Shown here piece after piece: positions 11,346 through 24,007 of a DNA stretch of 64,000 nt (position 1 is the stretch's first letter; each line of letters starts with the position of its first letter). The stretch spans positions 7,502,001 through 7,566,000 of the forward strand of contig QCXZ01000053.1 in NCBI GenBank assembly GCA_025024175.1, read 5' to 3'. Origin of the DNA: Rhyzopertha dominica (Eukaryota > Arthropoda > Insecta > Coleoptera > Bostrichidae). The position numbers and the translations under genes were made by a program. Under the pieces are notes generated by a model. The model made no database searches and was not told the DNA's origin. It was given only the letters and a program-made list of their open reading frames with translations.

Positions 11346-11507
11346 AGTCTCACACCAGTAAAATGTAGATTTTGTCTTGGTCATACCCCTTTTGGCTGCT
11401 TTAAACCATCTCCGTTTGCGTTCGTAGTCTCCGGGTACACTTACGAATATTTTGTTGAGACTATTGACGGATGTATTTGAAATTTGAACACTGGCACAAA
11501 GCACCAT
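11340..11507 (-). pseudogene. THAP-like zinc finger N-terminus (relic)
   Basis: The minus strand reads NTSVNSLNKIFVSVP, then RKRRWFKAAKRG and STFYWCET. A THAP finger is C-x2-4-C-x35-50-C-x2-H with a conserved P and the (F/W)..A..R pattern; here NKIFVSVP, RRWFKAAKR and the late Cys (FYWCE) fit, but the first Cys pair is damaged and the final His position is W. THAP domains bind DNA in P-element and related transposases. A homologous, also damaged finger is at 61606-61809. Beyond about 11340 the frame is antisense to the YqaJ-like block and is probably not coding. Confidence 0.5.
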
Positions 11508-11599
11508 CTACTGTTAGCTTCTAACATAACCTATGTATATTCTTTGTTTACATGGGGTGCTACGTCACACCGTCTCCATCCCGGGACACTGCGTTTGTG

Positions 11600-14500
11600 T
11601 GGTCAATTTTTATATTAGAACTTCAGAACGGTTTTTTTCGAAAACTGATGCTAGAAAAATTTTGAAATTTTTAGGACGTAACAAGGGTGCTCCAAATACA
11701 CACATGGCATGATTTCTAAAAAATGTGAAAACACCCAATTATGATGCAGAATCATTATCTTAATAAGACACGGTTTTGGGCTAGTTATCTTGCAGAAAAG
11801 TTCTTTAAAAANCTCCCACATCATGCTAAAGACTGATACATGGACACAAACTTCTACTTGAAATCCCTTACTGATTTAACTATCCGTGGATCTGTAAATG
11901 TATATTAATAATATATATACCATGACCAATGTATACATATTTGAATGTATCGACATGAAATACATCAACACATCGCATGTTTTAGAAACTTTTTCGAGTA
12001 TTAAAGTTTACCAGGACTTTACTTACTATAGCCGAATTGTTTGTGAGAACTGCTTTCTTAAAAGCTTAATTGTGTATACGAAGATGTCGAGTATGCCTAA
12101 CAAAACGCGAAGCATTTTGTCGATGTTACAAAACAAAAGTATTTCTGAAAAGTTGAAGTAATGCTTCTCAATTGTCAAACATTACAGTTCCCGATAAGAA
12201 AATGCAAGTGAATCTTTTCTAAATTTTGTACGTCAAGACCCTGTTTATTCTAGGTATACCTATATTATTAACATCTGGACTTTGGCTAAAGCAAAAGCTT
12301 GAGTAGGGGAATGAATTAGGAGAAAACAAAACATCCTGACCTGACTGCGAGTTGAAAATATATACAGATATTTAAGCATAATGTACAATTCTAGTTTAAA
12401 AATGGTAGTCAGAATTGTCAATGGATGTTATTGAAGACAAGGGATGCTCAATAAAAATCGCGCTAGAAGCGAATATAGATTCTTGCCAGAATGCAATGAT
12501 ATTAATGATAAGAGGTTATCATGGGATAAGTGGATGATCAAAAGTTTGATATCAGCTTTACGATCAAAATTCAAAATGTATAACTATAACGTGTTGGCAG
12601 AATTCCAAATAATTTTTCAGCTGAAGTAATGATACAACAATATAATATTTGATGGCAATGCAAGAACAGCTATTGGACTTAATAATAAAACTATTAAAAT
12701 GTATGTAACTTCCCAGTATAGAAAGAAACAGCTAGGTGGCTTTATCAAGTCACTCAGTTTTTTACTAATAGATGGCATTCCCGTTTAAATTCTCACACCT
12801 TTCAACAAAATATATTACATTGGTGAGTTACAGCAATCAAAAGGCAAAGAACTATTACAGTTACCTGTATAAACCTGGCATGAAAGAGTGGTGGATCTTT
12901 AGCACGATACTAAAAACTGTATATAAGACAAATGAGTCGACTGCATCAAACATATAGAAAAGTTTTATTTAGCAATTTAAAAGAACATTAATTCTTGGCC
13001 AGTTGGTGACTTTCTGCCATTCGTTAATAATAGAAGTTGATATATGCACGTCTGATTTAGAAGAAGACAACAACAAATTAATTTGAGAGATATTAAATTT
13101 TTACGAAGAATTAATTGTAATTATAGAGGCAAAATGGTTTAGAAAAGACTTAGAATTATTCCTAATATTTGATTGTTTTTATCATGAAACACATGACTGT
13201 TCTATAAGCTTCGGTAGGTACTATCATGTGTATCATTGGTTTATGCCGAAATAATTTCAATAATAATTATAATTCTGATTTTTTTTCATTTGACGGCCCG
13301 CATAGCGTCAACTAAAATTTTCTGACATTGTATTCAAGGTATAAACACGATATCACTTCTGCAGTACGTAAACAAATTAAAGGAAATTACATTTGCAATC
13401 TTTTGTTTTTTCTCCACACTAATGAGAAATGAACTACAGTCGTTATAAAATGTTTACCGGCTGTGATACTTATGATGTAACCAATTAATTATAAACTACG
13501 AAACTCGGTAATATGGTACCAACCGCGTTGGAAAGTTAAAAAAAAAAAGATTGATATTTATCTTATCTTTATATATTAGTACAAAATTTTCCCTTTCTAG
13601 CGGCTGTTAATAAGTTATTTAAAAAGTGTGAACCTCGCTGTTTACTTTTAACTAAGTGTTAATTGATATAAATGTTCAAATTATTTTGTTGATATTTATA
13701 GTTTCATTACCATATTACTAGTGTAATAATAATTAGATTTTTTGGACTAATTGGGAAAACATGTATTACGTTGTAAAATGGGAGTAACACATCTGTATTT
13801 TTATTTATTTAAATCATAAAAGTTAGTATTAAAGAATGCAAGCGCATGTGACTTTTTTGCATTTCAAACACAATACCACGCTTTCCTATACACCATACTG
13901 AACAGAATCGCTTAAAACTTTAACGTTCCATTTCACACCATTTATTGTAATACAGCAGTAATTAATGCCCCATACATTGAGTAATTGCCTATCCCTTTAG
14001 TCTACCATACACCCGACAGCATCTAAATTGTCAAAATCCTCAGCTACAAAGCAGTTTATTAAGTTAACTCCGTCGGCACATAATTGGACTCAAGTCGGCG
14101 ACAATAATTACGTGTTGGCATAGTTCAAGGGCTGAAAACGCTGCTCTGGGGGATGCTAGAAAAGCCCAGACGGAGACTGGAAAGTTGCAGAACTAGGGTG
14201 CGGGAAATTACCTAAACGATCCGGCGGGAGGGCAATTTGCGTAACGATTTAAAGTAATAATAACAATATTCGTTTCTTATCCGATAATAATACGGTACAT
14301 ATTATAGTCTAAGAGCCTGGCTACATAGCAATCGTGGTCACTCGATGCAGTGTAAATTTTATCATTCAGAGGTTCGGTTGTTACCGACAGAGCGCGAGGC
14401 GGGCCGTCAGAAGGCACCCTGGAAAGTTAGCGCGAGGGTAGGGGGTTAAACTTGCAATTTTTTAATGAAAATATTTGATAAGTTGCAGGGCTGAAAATTT

Positions 14501-16800
14501 GTAATATTATCAGAGATAGTATAAGTAAGTAGGGAAAAATTGTCAGAAGTCTAGGCGGAAGATAAAGAAACGGCAGAACGCGCTAATGTTGCGAAATTTT
14601 TCGCAAAAATTGTGTAACTCAGTGCACTTCTGACGATTTCTACAGTTAAGGGTGTAGGGTCTTATGCCCATGCTATTACATGTAAAACGATTTTACGTCC
14701 ACAGAAGCCAATTTTAAAACCACTGCTCCAATTTTTTGCTATGTTGTTCTGTACACAAATCTCTAGGCCACTGCATTGTGTATTTTTAATTTTTCGGTAA
14801 GATTTTTGCTAAAAAGCGACTTTTGTTTTAACATTTACGTAATATGCGTATATTTCGATTCATCAGTAAATTTTTTGAACAAATAAAATGCAGTGCCCTT
14901 GGAATTGAACACAAGAATGGTGTAGACGTAAAATCAATTTTGTATGTAAAGTATTGTAGGAGTTAAATCCAAAAAAAAACATAAGAATAATGCATAATTT
15001 CACGCCGCACACAGGTAACCGCCCTTAGTAATACCTAATTGCCTATCGTAAAGTAGATTTCGTCCTATCCTGAGAGGTCTGAAAAGACCTTAACCCGAGG
15101 CGTTCTCTCATTGATGAATGATAAGATTTATTGCACTTCAGCCTTAAATACATTGCAATATTTGGTTGCTATATGAAGAATAAGGCGCTTTAAATTGGCA
15201 ATAAATGTAAAAAAAAAACACCAGAACGTTGATAATACGTGGTCTAGCAAAAATTTCATATTTAAGCAATTAATTTAAAATTTGAGGATTTGATTACCTT
15301 TACGCTAATATTTTTATGTTTACATAGCATGCAAGCTGTTGCGAACACAATTTCATGTTGTATACCTACATACAGTGATTGGACCGTTAGTGGCACGAGA
15401 GTAGTTTCGGGCAAATTTAATATTGCAATAGTTCTAGCTATTCCACAAAAACACCTAATTGACGAAGTTACTATACTAGTTGTAAAAACGTAAAAAATTG
15501 TCTAACTGTGTCGTACGGATTTTTCTACAGTAAATTTTGATATAAACTACAGGTGTGACCGAAACGTCAGTGCCATTTTTACAGCGTTTTTAGCGACAAG
15601 TTTTATATAGTTATTAATTATTTAATGTTTACCGTTATTACTATTACTTGTCTACAGTGTAGGTATACCTTATCTTTACAACCCTTTTCTAACTGAAATA
15701 ATTATTGTCTTCCGAGAAACTTCTAATACATTGTCGATTATTATCCCCGAAAGGACGAAATTTTGCTATTATTCAATTTTTAATGATTTAATCAGATTTT
15801 ATATTTACACCAAAAAAGTTATGGAACAAGAGAATACACCATATAGTATATATTCAACAGTAATATAACAAGATCTTGATAGATAGTCGACTATTTGCTG
15901 CTGTTTCTTTGATTATTAATGCCAATTTATTCGAGTTAAATTTTGGAGCATTGCAGTCGAGAAAATTTCTGACAATGTAAATAGTCACTGATTGATTTGC
16001 GTTTGTTAGGATTATTTCCTAAATCAAATTTTAGAATATATTGTCGGTCTTTTGATCAGAGACGTTACCGAAACAACTGAATCTTTTTGTCTCTGACATT
16101 TTAATTTATGTGACATAATAGTGTACTTGATTTGAGGTACTTATTAATATAGTCGATTCTGATATTCGATTTGTAATAGTCACTGTTATCGGCGTCTGAT
16201 TTTAAGCTGTAACTACGAATGTGACTTGCCAAAATTTAAATTTGACAGATGAAGGAAATAATCTCAAACAATAATTTTAAATCTATTAAAAAGAATATGT
16301 CCCTATTTGTATAATTAAGACCCGTAAAGGGGCGCGTGCAGTTCCTTCGTTAGTAGTCAAGGATGCCATATAAATAATGACAATTATTCTTTGGAAACAT
16401 TATTTTGCAGCCATTTTAAAGAAAAATAAGATTTTATTAAAGTATATAAAAAGTTGTGTTAATAGCTGATATATTGAAAATAAACCTAAGAGTATATATT
16501 TTCTTAATAAGGAAAAATATGTAGGTACCTATTTTCGATCATAGCGATGAGACTATGGCCCCTTTAAAAATTCTAGGTGCAAAATAACAATATCTTTCAA
16601 AAATATATGTATATAAATATTATTGCCTAAAATTAAGCGAGCGCAATAAATGTAGGTAGTCTTGGTGGGTGGACCCTAATATCTGAGGGTTTGTCTAAAC
16701 CACTATTACAACGAAATTAGATGAAAATAACCGGTGGCGGTCCCTAGCGGAATTTGAATTTCGGCTCAACCTACCCTAGGCCCTTAATCTATAATTTAAT
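11600..16800. other. No gene recognised in about 5 kb
   Basis: AT-rich DNA with short frames only (for example 11898-12161, 12444-12629, 12772-12957), none with a motif. A GC- and CpG-richer block at about 14060-14440 has no open frame of note. CTTCTGACGATTT at about 14625 recurs in inverted form at 16808-16945. Confidence 0.4.
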
Positions 16801-16807
16801 ACTAGTT

Positions 16808-16945
16808 TACTCGCAAATCGTCAGAAGGCTAATTGTAAGAATCAGGAAGATATTACCGATACTAAGAGCGTCGGTGCCTTACTCGATTGATCAATTTTCC
16901 TCTTATTACATATTTCATGTCATCAGGTGACTTCTGACGATTTGC
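16808..16945. repeat. Short foldback, possible MITE remnant
   Basis: GCAAATCGTCAGAAG at the left and CTTCTGACGATTTGC at the right form a 15-bp inverted repeat about 105 bp apart. A related CTTCTGACGATTT lies at about 14625, so this may be a small dispersed repeat. Confidence 0.4.
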
Positions 16946-16949
16946 CAAC

Positions 16950-17990
16950 ATAATTTAGGATATTTTATCACACCATTGGACAAATGTCAGAAGTCAATTA
17001 AGAAAACATATATAATGCAGTAATTTCATTACTGAAAAATATGACAATTAATTTTATTTCGATCAGAATGGCATTAATAATTGTAAATATTAGTCTTATT
17101 ATGTTGGAATTTTCAATATACCGTTAAAACATGAAATGAATGTCGACGTCACGACGATCAATATGAGGATTTACTGTACGGCTTATGCGGTCTTCACCTC
17201 GGCTGAACTTTCTAGAGTTCCATCTATTTATAATAGGAACCGTAAATCTAGATTTTCGATAAACAAATTGGACGGTGCAGAAAAGCAGAGAACTTGAACA
17301 TTAATATACGTTTGGGATGATGTGACTGATGTACCAATCAGCAACACTGGATATAACTTCTCTTTTCAAGAAATCGTACTATATATCGTAACCCTGCGCA
17401 TTGAATTACTGTTGCCAAGCAAAGTTTTTGATCAACCGACCTAAATGTTTGTTTAATTCAGAACGGGAAATAGTACTAACAATTCATATAGTTGCACTGA
17501 GAACCTTTCCTTTGCGTACTTTAGCAAGCTGAAGTTTTTGTCTATAATCAATGTTGAAAAAATATATGAATATGCTATGCTGTCTACCCCGCACCCTATT
17601 GCAAATGGAACTGTTTCGCTTTTTTTAAAGCTCGTCAATGCAGATGGCATGGCATACGTAGCTAATGGCAAGATGTAAGCACAAATCAGTAAAAACCTCC
17701 TAAGAACTACCACCTAAAAGGGGTGTTACATTTCATTACATTGTAGAAAAATTGTAAACGACAAAGCAGAAGCGTCTCCGAGAGCTATGTTGAATCATAT
17801 TTAACCACAAAACAAGAAATTGCAACAATTAGTGGAAACACGAGTCTTCTCACAATGTAGTGGATATCCACTAAAAAATACTTCCAGTAAGCCAAGATAT
17901 TTTTCATACATCTTGTATTTTTTGTTGCCTAATTAACAATTGTAATATACAAATAACTCAGCAATTTCTCTCTTTTCGCGCCAAATTGAG
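16950..17990. other. No gene recognised
   Basis: A minus-strand frame at 17453-17713 has no recognisable motif. The remainder is AT-rich. Confidence 0.4.
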
Positions 17991-17999
17991 ATCGACCTG

Positions 18000-18760
18000 T
18001 GTTATTGCTGTCCAAACTTTATAAAAAATATTTTTCAACACTAAATTTTGCGAAGTCTTTTCTTGTAGTCGTGGTATTCACTCCTGGACAAAAGCATTTT
18101 TCTGTTGCAAAGTTACTTNTGAAATGGACAGAAAGTAAATGGGGTTTGGAAATATTTTATTCCACCCTGCCTGGGGGAGCTTCAAAACGCTTTTCCCGAG
18201 TTTGTTGTCACAATTTACACAATTTAAAACGTTCCTTCACAGACATGCGAACGAAACTTTCGTGGTCTAACCTTTCTGGCTACACAAACTCAAAAAAAAT
18301 GAGAATTAAGGCTAGCAGAGCATGCAAATGGAGAAAAACCTATCCTGCCAGAAAAAATGTTTTCTGGTTAAAATTAATATTGAAACTCAAGTTTTATTTG
18401 TTTTTCAGGTACATTAAATACAGAACTTTATCAAAACTAACCACCAACGACACCAATTACAAGAGGGCTATTTTCAAACAGATGGTGCAACTGCACATTG
18501 CGCTTAGAAAATTTAGATTTTCTAAAAAACTTTTTAAATAACCAAATAATCAGCAAAATTAAGTGACTTAACCCTTTGTGACTTTTTCTTTAGTCATGCA
18601 TTAAAAATTCAATTTTTGTTAAGCGTATACAAAATGCAGATGATTTAAGACAACGCATTCCAGAGAAAATTGATGAAATTAGTGAGTAGTGTATAAAGAC
18701 ACTGCTTAAATGTATTGAACACGAAGGAAGGCATTTCCAACAGTTTTTTTTATATAATAA
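18000..18760 (+). pseudogene. Tc1/mariner-superfamily DDE transposase relic
   Basis: Plus strand, out of frame with the longest ORF: FQTDGATAHCA (about 18475) is the second catalytic Asp motif; SDLTLCDFFF (about 18560-18590) is the third; then ADDLRQRIPEKIDEIS and CIEHEGRHFQQF (about 18640-18745), the C-terminal helix typical of insect Tc1/mariner-type transposases. The upstream part (180-codon open frame from 17999) is not convincingly alignable and contains at least one indel. CACCCTGTA at about 19743-19750 looks like its right terminal inverted repeat, in which case the hAT-type MITE at 19015-19678 landed in its 3' end. Several stops; inactive. Confidence 0.65.
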
Positions 18761-19014
18761 ACGATTTTAATTGAGAAAATGTGATTTTATTGAAGAGTGA
18801 TATGGTTGTTATTATTGATAAGGAGAGATGTAAATTTCTGGAGTCAGCACGTCATCAGTCTTCAGGATTCTTTACAGAGCAAGTTATTAAGTTTGCATTA
18901 TATTACATTTGAAACGTAGCCGCAGCATCCTTAAGGGAATTATATCAAAGAAGTGTGTTAAATGTCAGCAGTTGCCAACAAAGAACTTCAGGAATCTCAG
19001 GTAAACATTTGAAG

Positions 19015-19678
19015 CAGTGGCGGCTCGTGACCTTCCAAGTAGGGTAGGCGACACCTTATACTCGTGTATAGTATAAGCAAATATAATTATTGTCTTCGAT
19101 CTTGGAATACGTGTATTTTAATGATCATGCCAATAATTTATTTTTATTCGTATACCGATGCACATTTATTCGTTTTCTGCTCTAAGCGACCTTAAATTTC
19201 TCCAAATTGAATGTTAAACAAAGAATTTAGCAAAACTCAAACTATAATAAGCTCAAGAGCATATTAAAAGTTTATATAACATATTCCAATGTCATGTCTT
19301 CCTACTGCATGATTATTATGATGTTTCATTTTGAATAAGACGATAAAAAATGTAAAAATTTTGCACTTGCGAGTTGCTGGCATCTACCGGTGTCTTTAAA
19401 ACCCTCTTTCGCAGTGCGAATAGCCCGAGTCCATTCAGTTTGTCGTAGGCGACCGATCATTCCGCCTGAGACGCATATTTATGCGAGAAGATTTTACTAC
19501 GTTAACCGTCAACTGCGGTCGTTAACGGTGCAGATTCTGAAGGACATGAACACAAATACAAATGAATTTCAGTGGGTCAAGTTGTGTCGCCTATTCCAAA
19601 TCTAAACGTTCGGTGTAATAACGCGGTTCGTAATTTTTGAGCGGTGCCTACCTTGCCTACCCCGAGGAGCCGCCACTG
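19015..19678. mobile_element. 664-bp hAT-type MITE with perfect 8-bp target duplication
   Basis: Begins CAGTGGCGGCTC and ends with the complement GAGCCGCCACTG. The octamer ATTTGAAG is directly repeated on both sides (19007-19014 and 19679-19686). CAG..CTG ends and an 8-bp duplication are the hAT hallmark. It has no transposase. A partial second copy lies at 24505-24815 and a related end at 19904. Confidence 0.9.
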
Positions 19679-19903
19679 ATTTGAAGCGCGACTGAAAGTT
19701 TGTCTTGAGGAATTATTGCGAGTGACTTGTTTTCATTGAAACACCCTGTATACTAAGTTACATGAAAGTAAAATAGATTTTAGTACACATTCTTTTTATT
19801 AAAACAGAATTCGATAAGTTTTTCATCCTTATCCATTTTTATAGGCAAAAATTACTATTTGTGGCTGGCCTCTCCCTCTAGGCATATTGGTAAATAAAAG
19901 AAG

Positions 19904-19945
19904 CAGAGGCGGCTCGTGAATCAAAGCTCTAAGACGTCGCCCTCC
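19904..19945 (+). repeat. Isolated end of a related hAT-type element
   Basis: CAGAGGCGGCTCGTGA matches the left end of the MITE at 19015 with one change. I did not find a partner right end nearby. Confidence 0.45.
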
Positions 19946-20306
19946 CAAACAAAATGAAATTCAGTTAATATGTGCAATGTATATTTACTACGTAGCATAT
20001 AGCATTTACTTTCCTTACTGGAACTAGTTATTTTATTTATTTACTTTTTCAAGTATAAGCAACCAATATACATGGGCGCAAGTTTATACGTCCAATGGTT
20101 TTATATAGTTGCTATATCTCGTTGCCATGGTTACCTCACCATTTCACGCAAACTAATATTTGCTTATGGGGAGCGTGCACGTTGACTGGTAGCGCCACCG
20201 GTGGTAAAATAACGCAAGATTGAGGTATACGCAGCATGACAACCATGAATTTCGTTGGTTTACTTTTGCTTTAATATTGTGAGGGAAGTGTGTAATACGT
20301 TGAAAA

Positions 20307-20530
20307 ATGCCTAAATCTCAAAGAAATTGTTGTGTTGTGGACTGTAATAATACTAAGAACTCGTGTGGCAGCAAAAACATACGCTTTTATCGATTTCGTG
20401 GAAAGGTTTGGGAAGCTGAACGAAAACAACATTGTGTTATGTGTTCTGCAGTGTATAGCTATACCAAGTACAAAACGACTTGAGCACTTGACCCGCGAGA
20501 TATGGTTGAAGAAGAAAGAAGAATAAATTG
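20307..20530 (+). pseudogene. THAP-domain N-terminus (relic)
   Basis: From ATG 20307 the plus strand reads MPKSQRNCCVVDCNNTKN, then KNIRFYRF and VWEAERKQH. CxxxC, the FYRFP-like segment and the W..A...R pattern are those of a THAP zinc finger, a DNA-binding domain frequent in P-element-like and other transposases. The second half, with the Cys-x2-His pair, is lost: the frame stops at 20482 after TKYKTT. This finger is of a different type from those at 11340 and 61606. It is not clear which element it came from. Could also be a first exon of a host THAP gene, but no donor site is obvious. Confidence 0.55.
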
Positions 20531-20811
20531 TAGCGTGGGGCGTTCATCTGTTGTCTACAGTTTAAACGAAAAACATTGTCACTTTCGCTTACGGTATTTA
20601 AGTTCTCCCAGCATATGCAGCATGAATAACAGTATGTTTTCAGAATAGTTTAGCGCTCGTTCGGTACTACCCTATAGTTCTCGCGAGTTTTAAGTCGTTT
20701 TGTACCAGCTTATAGATACCATTCATAATTGCAGTTGCTTGACTAACAATGAATGCCATAAAATGAAGATGGAGGACTAAATTTGTAATAATTATTAGTA
20801 GTCACTTTATT

Positions 20812-20968
20812 AAGTAGCTTGTAAACAAGCTGCTTTTTGTTTGTGCTTTGTTTCACACTACCTATTTATCGAATAATTCGACGATTAAGAAAGGTTTCTT
20901 GAAAATGATAAATAGTCGTGTAAAACAAAGAACAAACAAAAACCAGTTTGTTTGCAAGCTATTCAATG
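20812..20968. repeat. Foldback with about 60-bp arms
   Basis: AGCTTGTAAACAAGCTGC and TTTTTGTTTGT on the left pair with ACAAACAAAAACC and TTTGCAAGCTATT on the right; both arms end at the ATAAATAG region. About 30 bp separate the arms. Probable MITE remnant. Confidence 0.6.
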
Positions 20969-20969
20969 T

Positions 20970-23900
20970 GATAATTTGGACATATTTCACAAACACTGCG
21001 CCTTAAACTATCAGTTTATTATTATAAGTAGTTACTTTAATATCCTTAAAACCATATTTGATTATTATTTCGTTCATTTCTCATAAACACCCGTTTTTGC
21101 CGTGTTACTTTACATACGATTTAATTTGTATTTATACCCACATTTGTCTGTTCAATCCACCAGAGGCCTCTGAACGCGGGCACGTGCACGCTCCCTATAT
21201 TACGGTCTGCGGTTTGCTTACAAACCTTCTGGACTCTCTACTATACGTCCAGTCAGTATTGCCGCATTGGTACATTTGCAGCAAATGCAGTAGGTTGCAA
21301 CGTTGCCTTGCAGGTTTGGTATTGCTTGATAATATAATAAATGAATTAAGCACATGAAAATATGTTATTAATAATATTTTTTTTTATAAATGGTTGCTGT
21401 TACTATTATCATTAACTGTATAAGTATTTACAAGAATTTTTGTTGAATGTTGTTAACTGTAACAAAATTATAAAATAAGAGGGAAATATCTACACACCAA
21501 GAGTTTGATGGACAACATCTCAGAATTTTATAGATCAGTTCTGAAACGATAAAAATTTGAGGAAAGAATTCCATTTTAATAGCTGTTGTATTTCGAAGTC
21601 TTAGGATGTAAATGGTTTTAAAAATGAAATATTTTGAACACGCAAATTGTTATGTTTTAAGGTGGGGAAGATTCCACTCCAATTCTGCCACTGCAAAGAA
21701 GCTTTTTGGAAATGCAATTGCAGCTGCACAAAGTGTAATTTTCACGTCTTTTGTTAAATTAAAAAAAAAACACTTAAAAAANAAAGCATCTATAAAGCTG
21801 AAAAAGGAATATTTTTCTATGGCAAAGCGTGTCTCTTCGATCAATGAAAGCCTTTTGTCCTTGTAAAAACAAAGCAGAAAGTCCATCCTCTCAGTTCAAG
21901 GGGGAAGAACAATATTATTTTCTGCTCCCCCTCACGGTGCACTCGGATAAAGCTGAACACCTTCCAATGCAAACATGGGAATTAATGGTGGGTAGAAAAA
22001 TAGATCCGTTTTTGATAGTACGAAGAGTTGGTATAGAAATGCGGTGGAAATTTTCGTAAGCGTAAATTTCAGTTTTACAGCCTCATAATATGAGCAGCGA
22101 CATGGCGTACAGCCAGTTGGGAGAAATTCTGTAAAGTACAGAATTATTCGAGAGCATGAAATTCTGTGGGAGTAAACCGTTTATTTTGACTTCGACAGCG
22201 AAGTTGGATAATTCGGCTGTATATTTATGCTTCAATATAATATTATCTTAGCGAATTTACAATTTTGATGTAAAACAGCGAACGTGATGGCGTACATTTT
22301 ACGATTTCTGTTCACTTAAAGCAAGTTGCTAGCTTGGAATTTAGTTATCTTGACATGAGACCAAATTAATAATATAAATAATTATAAATATTTTAAAAAG
22401 TTATATTTATATTTGAATGAGTGTGTTTGTCTGCTTTAGTTTCTGTAACTTCTAACTCTAAACTCACGGGGTGAAAAATTGTCAACCAAACACTGCAAAA
22501 AAACCATTAGCTTGTAATAATAATCAGGTTTGGGTTCATCACACGTTTACAACTGCATGCAAAAATGGAAGTTTTACAATTTTTTTAGCTATCTATACAT
22601 GTTTCAAAAAGTAAGAATATAACTGCATATTTTGTCTGATGGGGGACTAATTCATGAACTCATTACATTTATTGAGGGTGGCAGATTTTATTCGTTTTAT
22701 CCCAAAAGGAATATTTGCATCATCCCTTAAGGTTACAATATAAGTCCTAAAACGTTTTCTTGAAATCTGTTGGTTAAGTCTTCTCCATGTGCGGTGCTAG
22801 TTCATTATGGACCAAATAAAAAAACGCGGGTCTGGAAGGACATAAACACTAATATGTACAATATGGTATGTAAAAAAAATCTCCAAAATATAAAATTAAA
22901 TCACTAATTAAGAGATGCATTTGTTTTTTGCTAATAATCGCTATATTTCCCATTTTATCAAAAAAAATGGTTTCAACCGTTTTGAACAAAGGGATACCCT
23001 GTACAAATTTGTTCCTTCGTTATTTTTTTTCATATTTTGCTTATTTAGCGAGTAAGTAATAAATAACTGGAAAAACTGAAGTTGAAGAAATACCATTTTA
23101 TGGAATTAACAAAAAACCGTTCTAACAGAATGCGACTAACTTTACACTGGACTAGTGCCAATATGACACTCATACGCATATTTCTTCTAACTTTAACGTT
23201 ATTAAAATAATTGCTAGGAATCTTTTTAATAAGTATGCCATGAACTGCATAAACAAAGCTGTATACTTGAAAACAATTGCGTGTAATACGCAAGGAACAA
23301 ATAAAATTTGATTAAATACAAAATTCAGTGAAACAACGAAGGATTTGTACCACGGTTTGTACACTTTAGGAGTTATTAAGTCATTTAAATAGCGCATACC
23401 CCATATTCATCGACTGCTACTTTGTACTAGAGGTATTGTTTTTTTATTTCAACATTAAAGTCAGAGTGACAGTTCTTATAGATTATTTGGAAAATCTTTG
23501 TGTCCATACGGTAAAACATTTCCTAATTAAACAGTTTTAAATTTATTAAGAGCGCATTCTAGTAAGCCAGCTAAAACTCCTATTCCGCAAAATTAAGGCA
23601 AAGAAGTGCAAGCAATATTCGCCCGAGTTAGACAATTTTTGCACTAACGTCTTCTATTTACCCTATTACGGAGAAGGAATAAATGAGGACTAACAAATCC
23701 GTTCAGAGACATTGTCAAAATTTGTAAATAAAAAATTAGTTCTGTTTATTATGATTTACACAACATCGATCAAGTACGAAAATGTATTTGATAATTTGAC
23801 ATAGTGGTTACCATTTTCTTGTCCGTTGTTGATAACTGTGGATTTGAGGTTATTTTGAAGTAATTCGGACCTTTAAATCTTCAAATTTTTATTTCTAAAT

Positions 23901-24000
23901 CGACGTTTCGAACTATAGTTAGTCCCCATTCATGAACACAAAAAAGCATATTTTTCTTCTCTTTTTTTAAAGAAACATACCTTAAAAATCTTAATATTAA
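20970..24000. other. No gene recognised in about 3 kb
   Basis: Frames at 21058-21357, 21612-21866, 21829-22059 and 23045-23397 lack motifs and are probably chance. ACCCTGTAC at about 22995 could be a decayed Tc1/mariner end. Confidence 0.4.
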
Positions 24001-24007
24001 AGTTACA

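Larger units (their letters stand above)
10882..11571. mobile_element. Decayed THAP/YqaJ-type DNA transposon derivative, copy 1
   Basis: Bounded by an inverted repeat: TGTGACGTATCACCCCATGT at 10882 and its near-perfect complement, with GGGGTGCTACGTCACACC, at 11543-11571. The plus strand inward from the left end carries a YqaJ-type N-terminus; the minus strand inward from the right end carries a THAP-like N-terminus. The subterminal block GTGACGT..N..TGTAAACA is also present, inverted, in the elements at 40064-41315 and 60821-62105, so these are related families. The outermost ends and target duplication of this copy are not certain; the inverted repeat may extend outward to CGCAGT blocks near 10850 and 11590. 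Confidence 0.6.
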
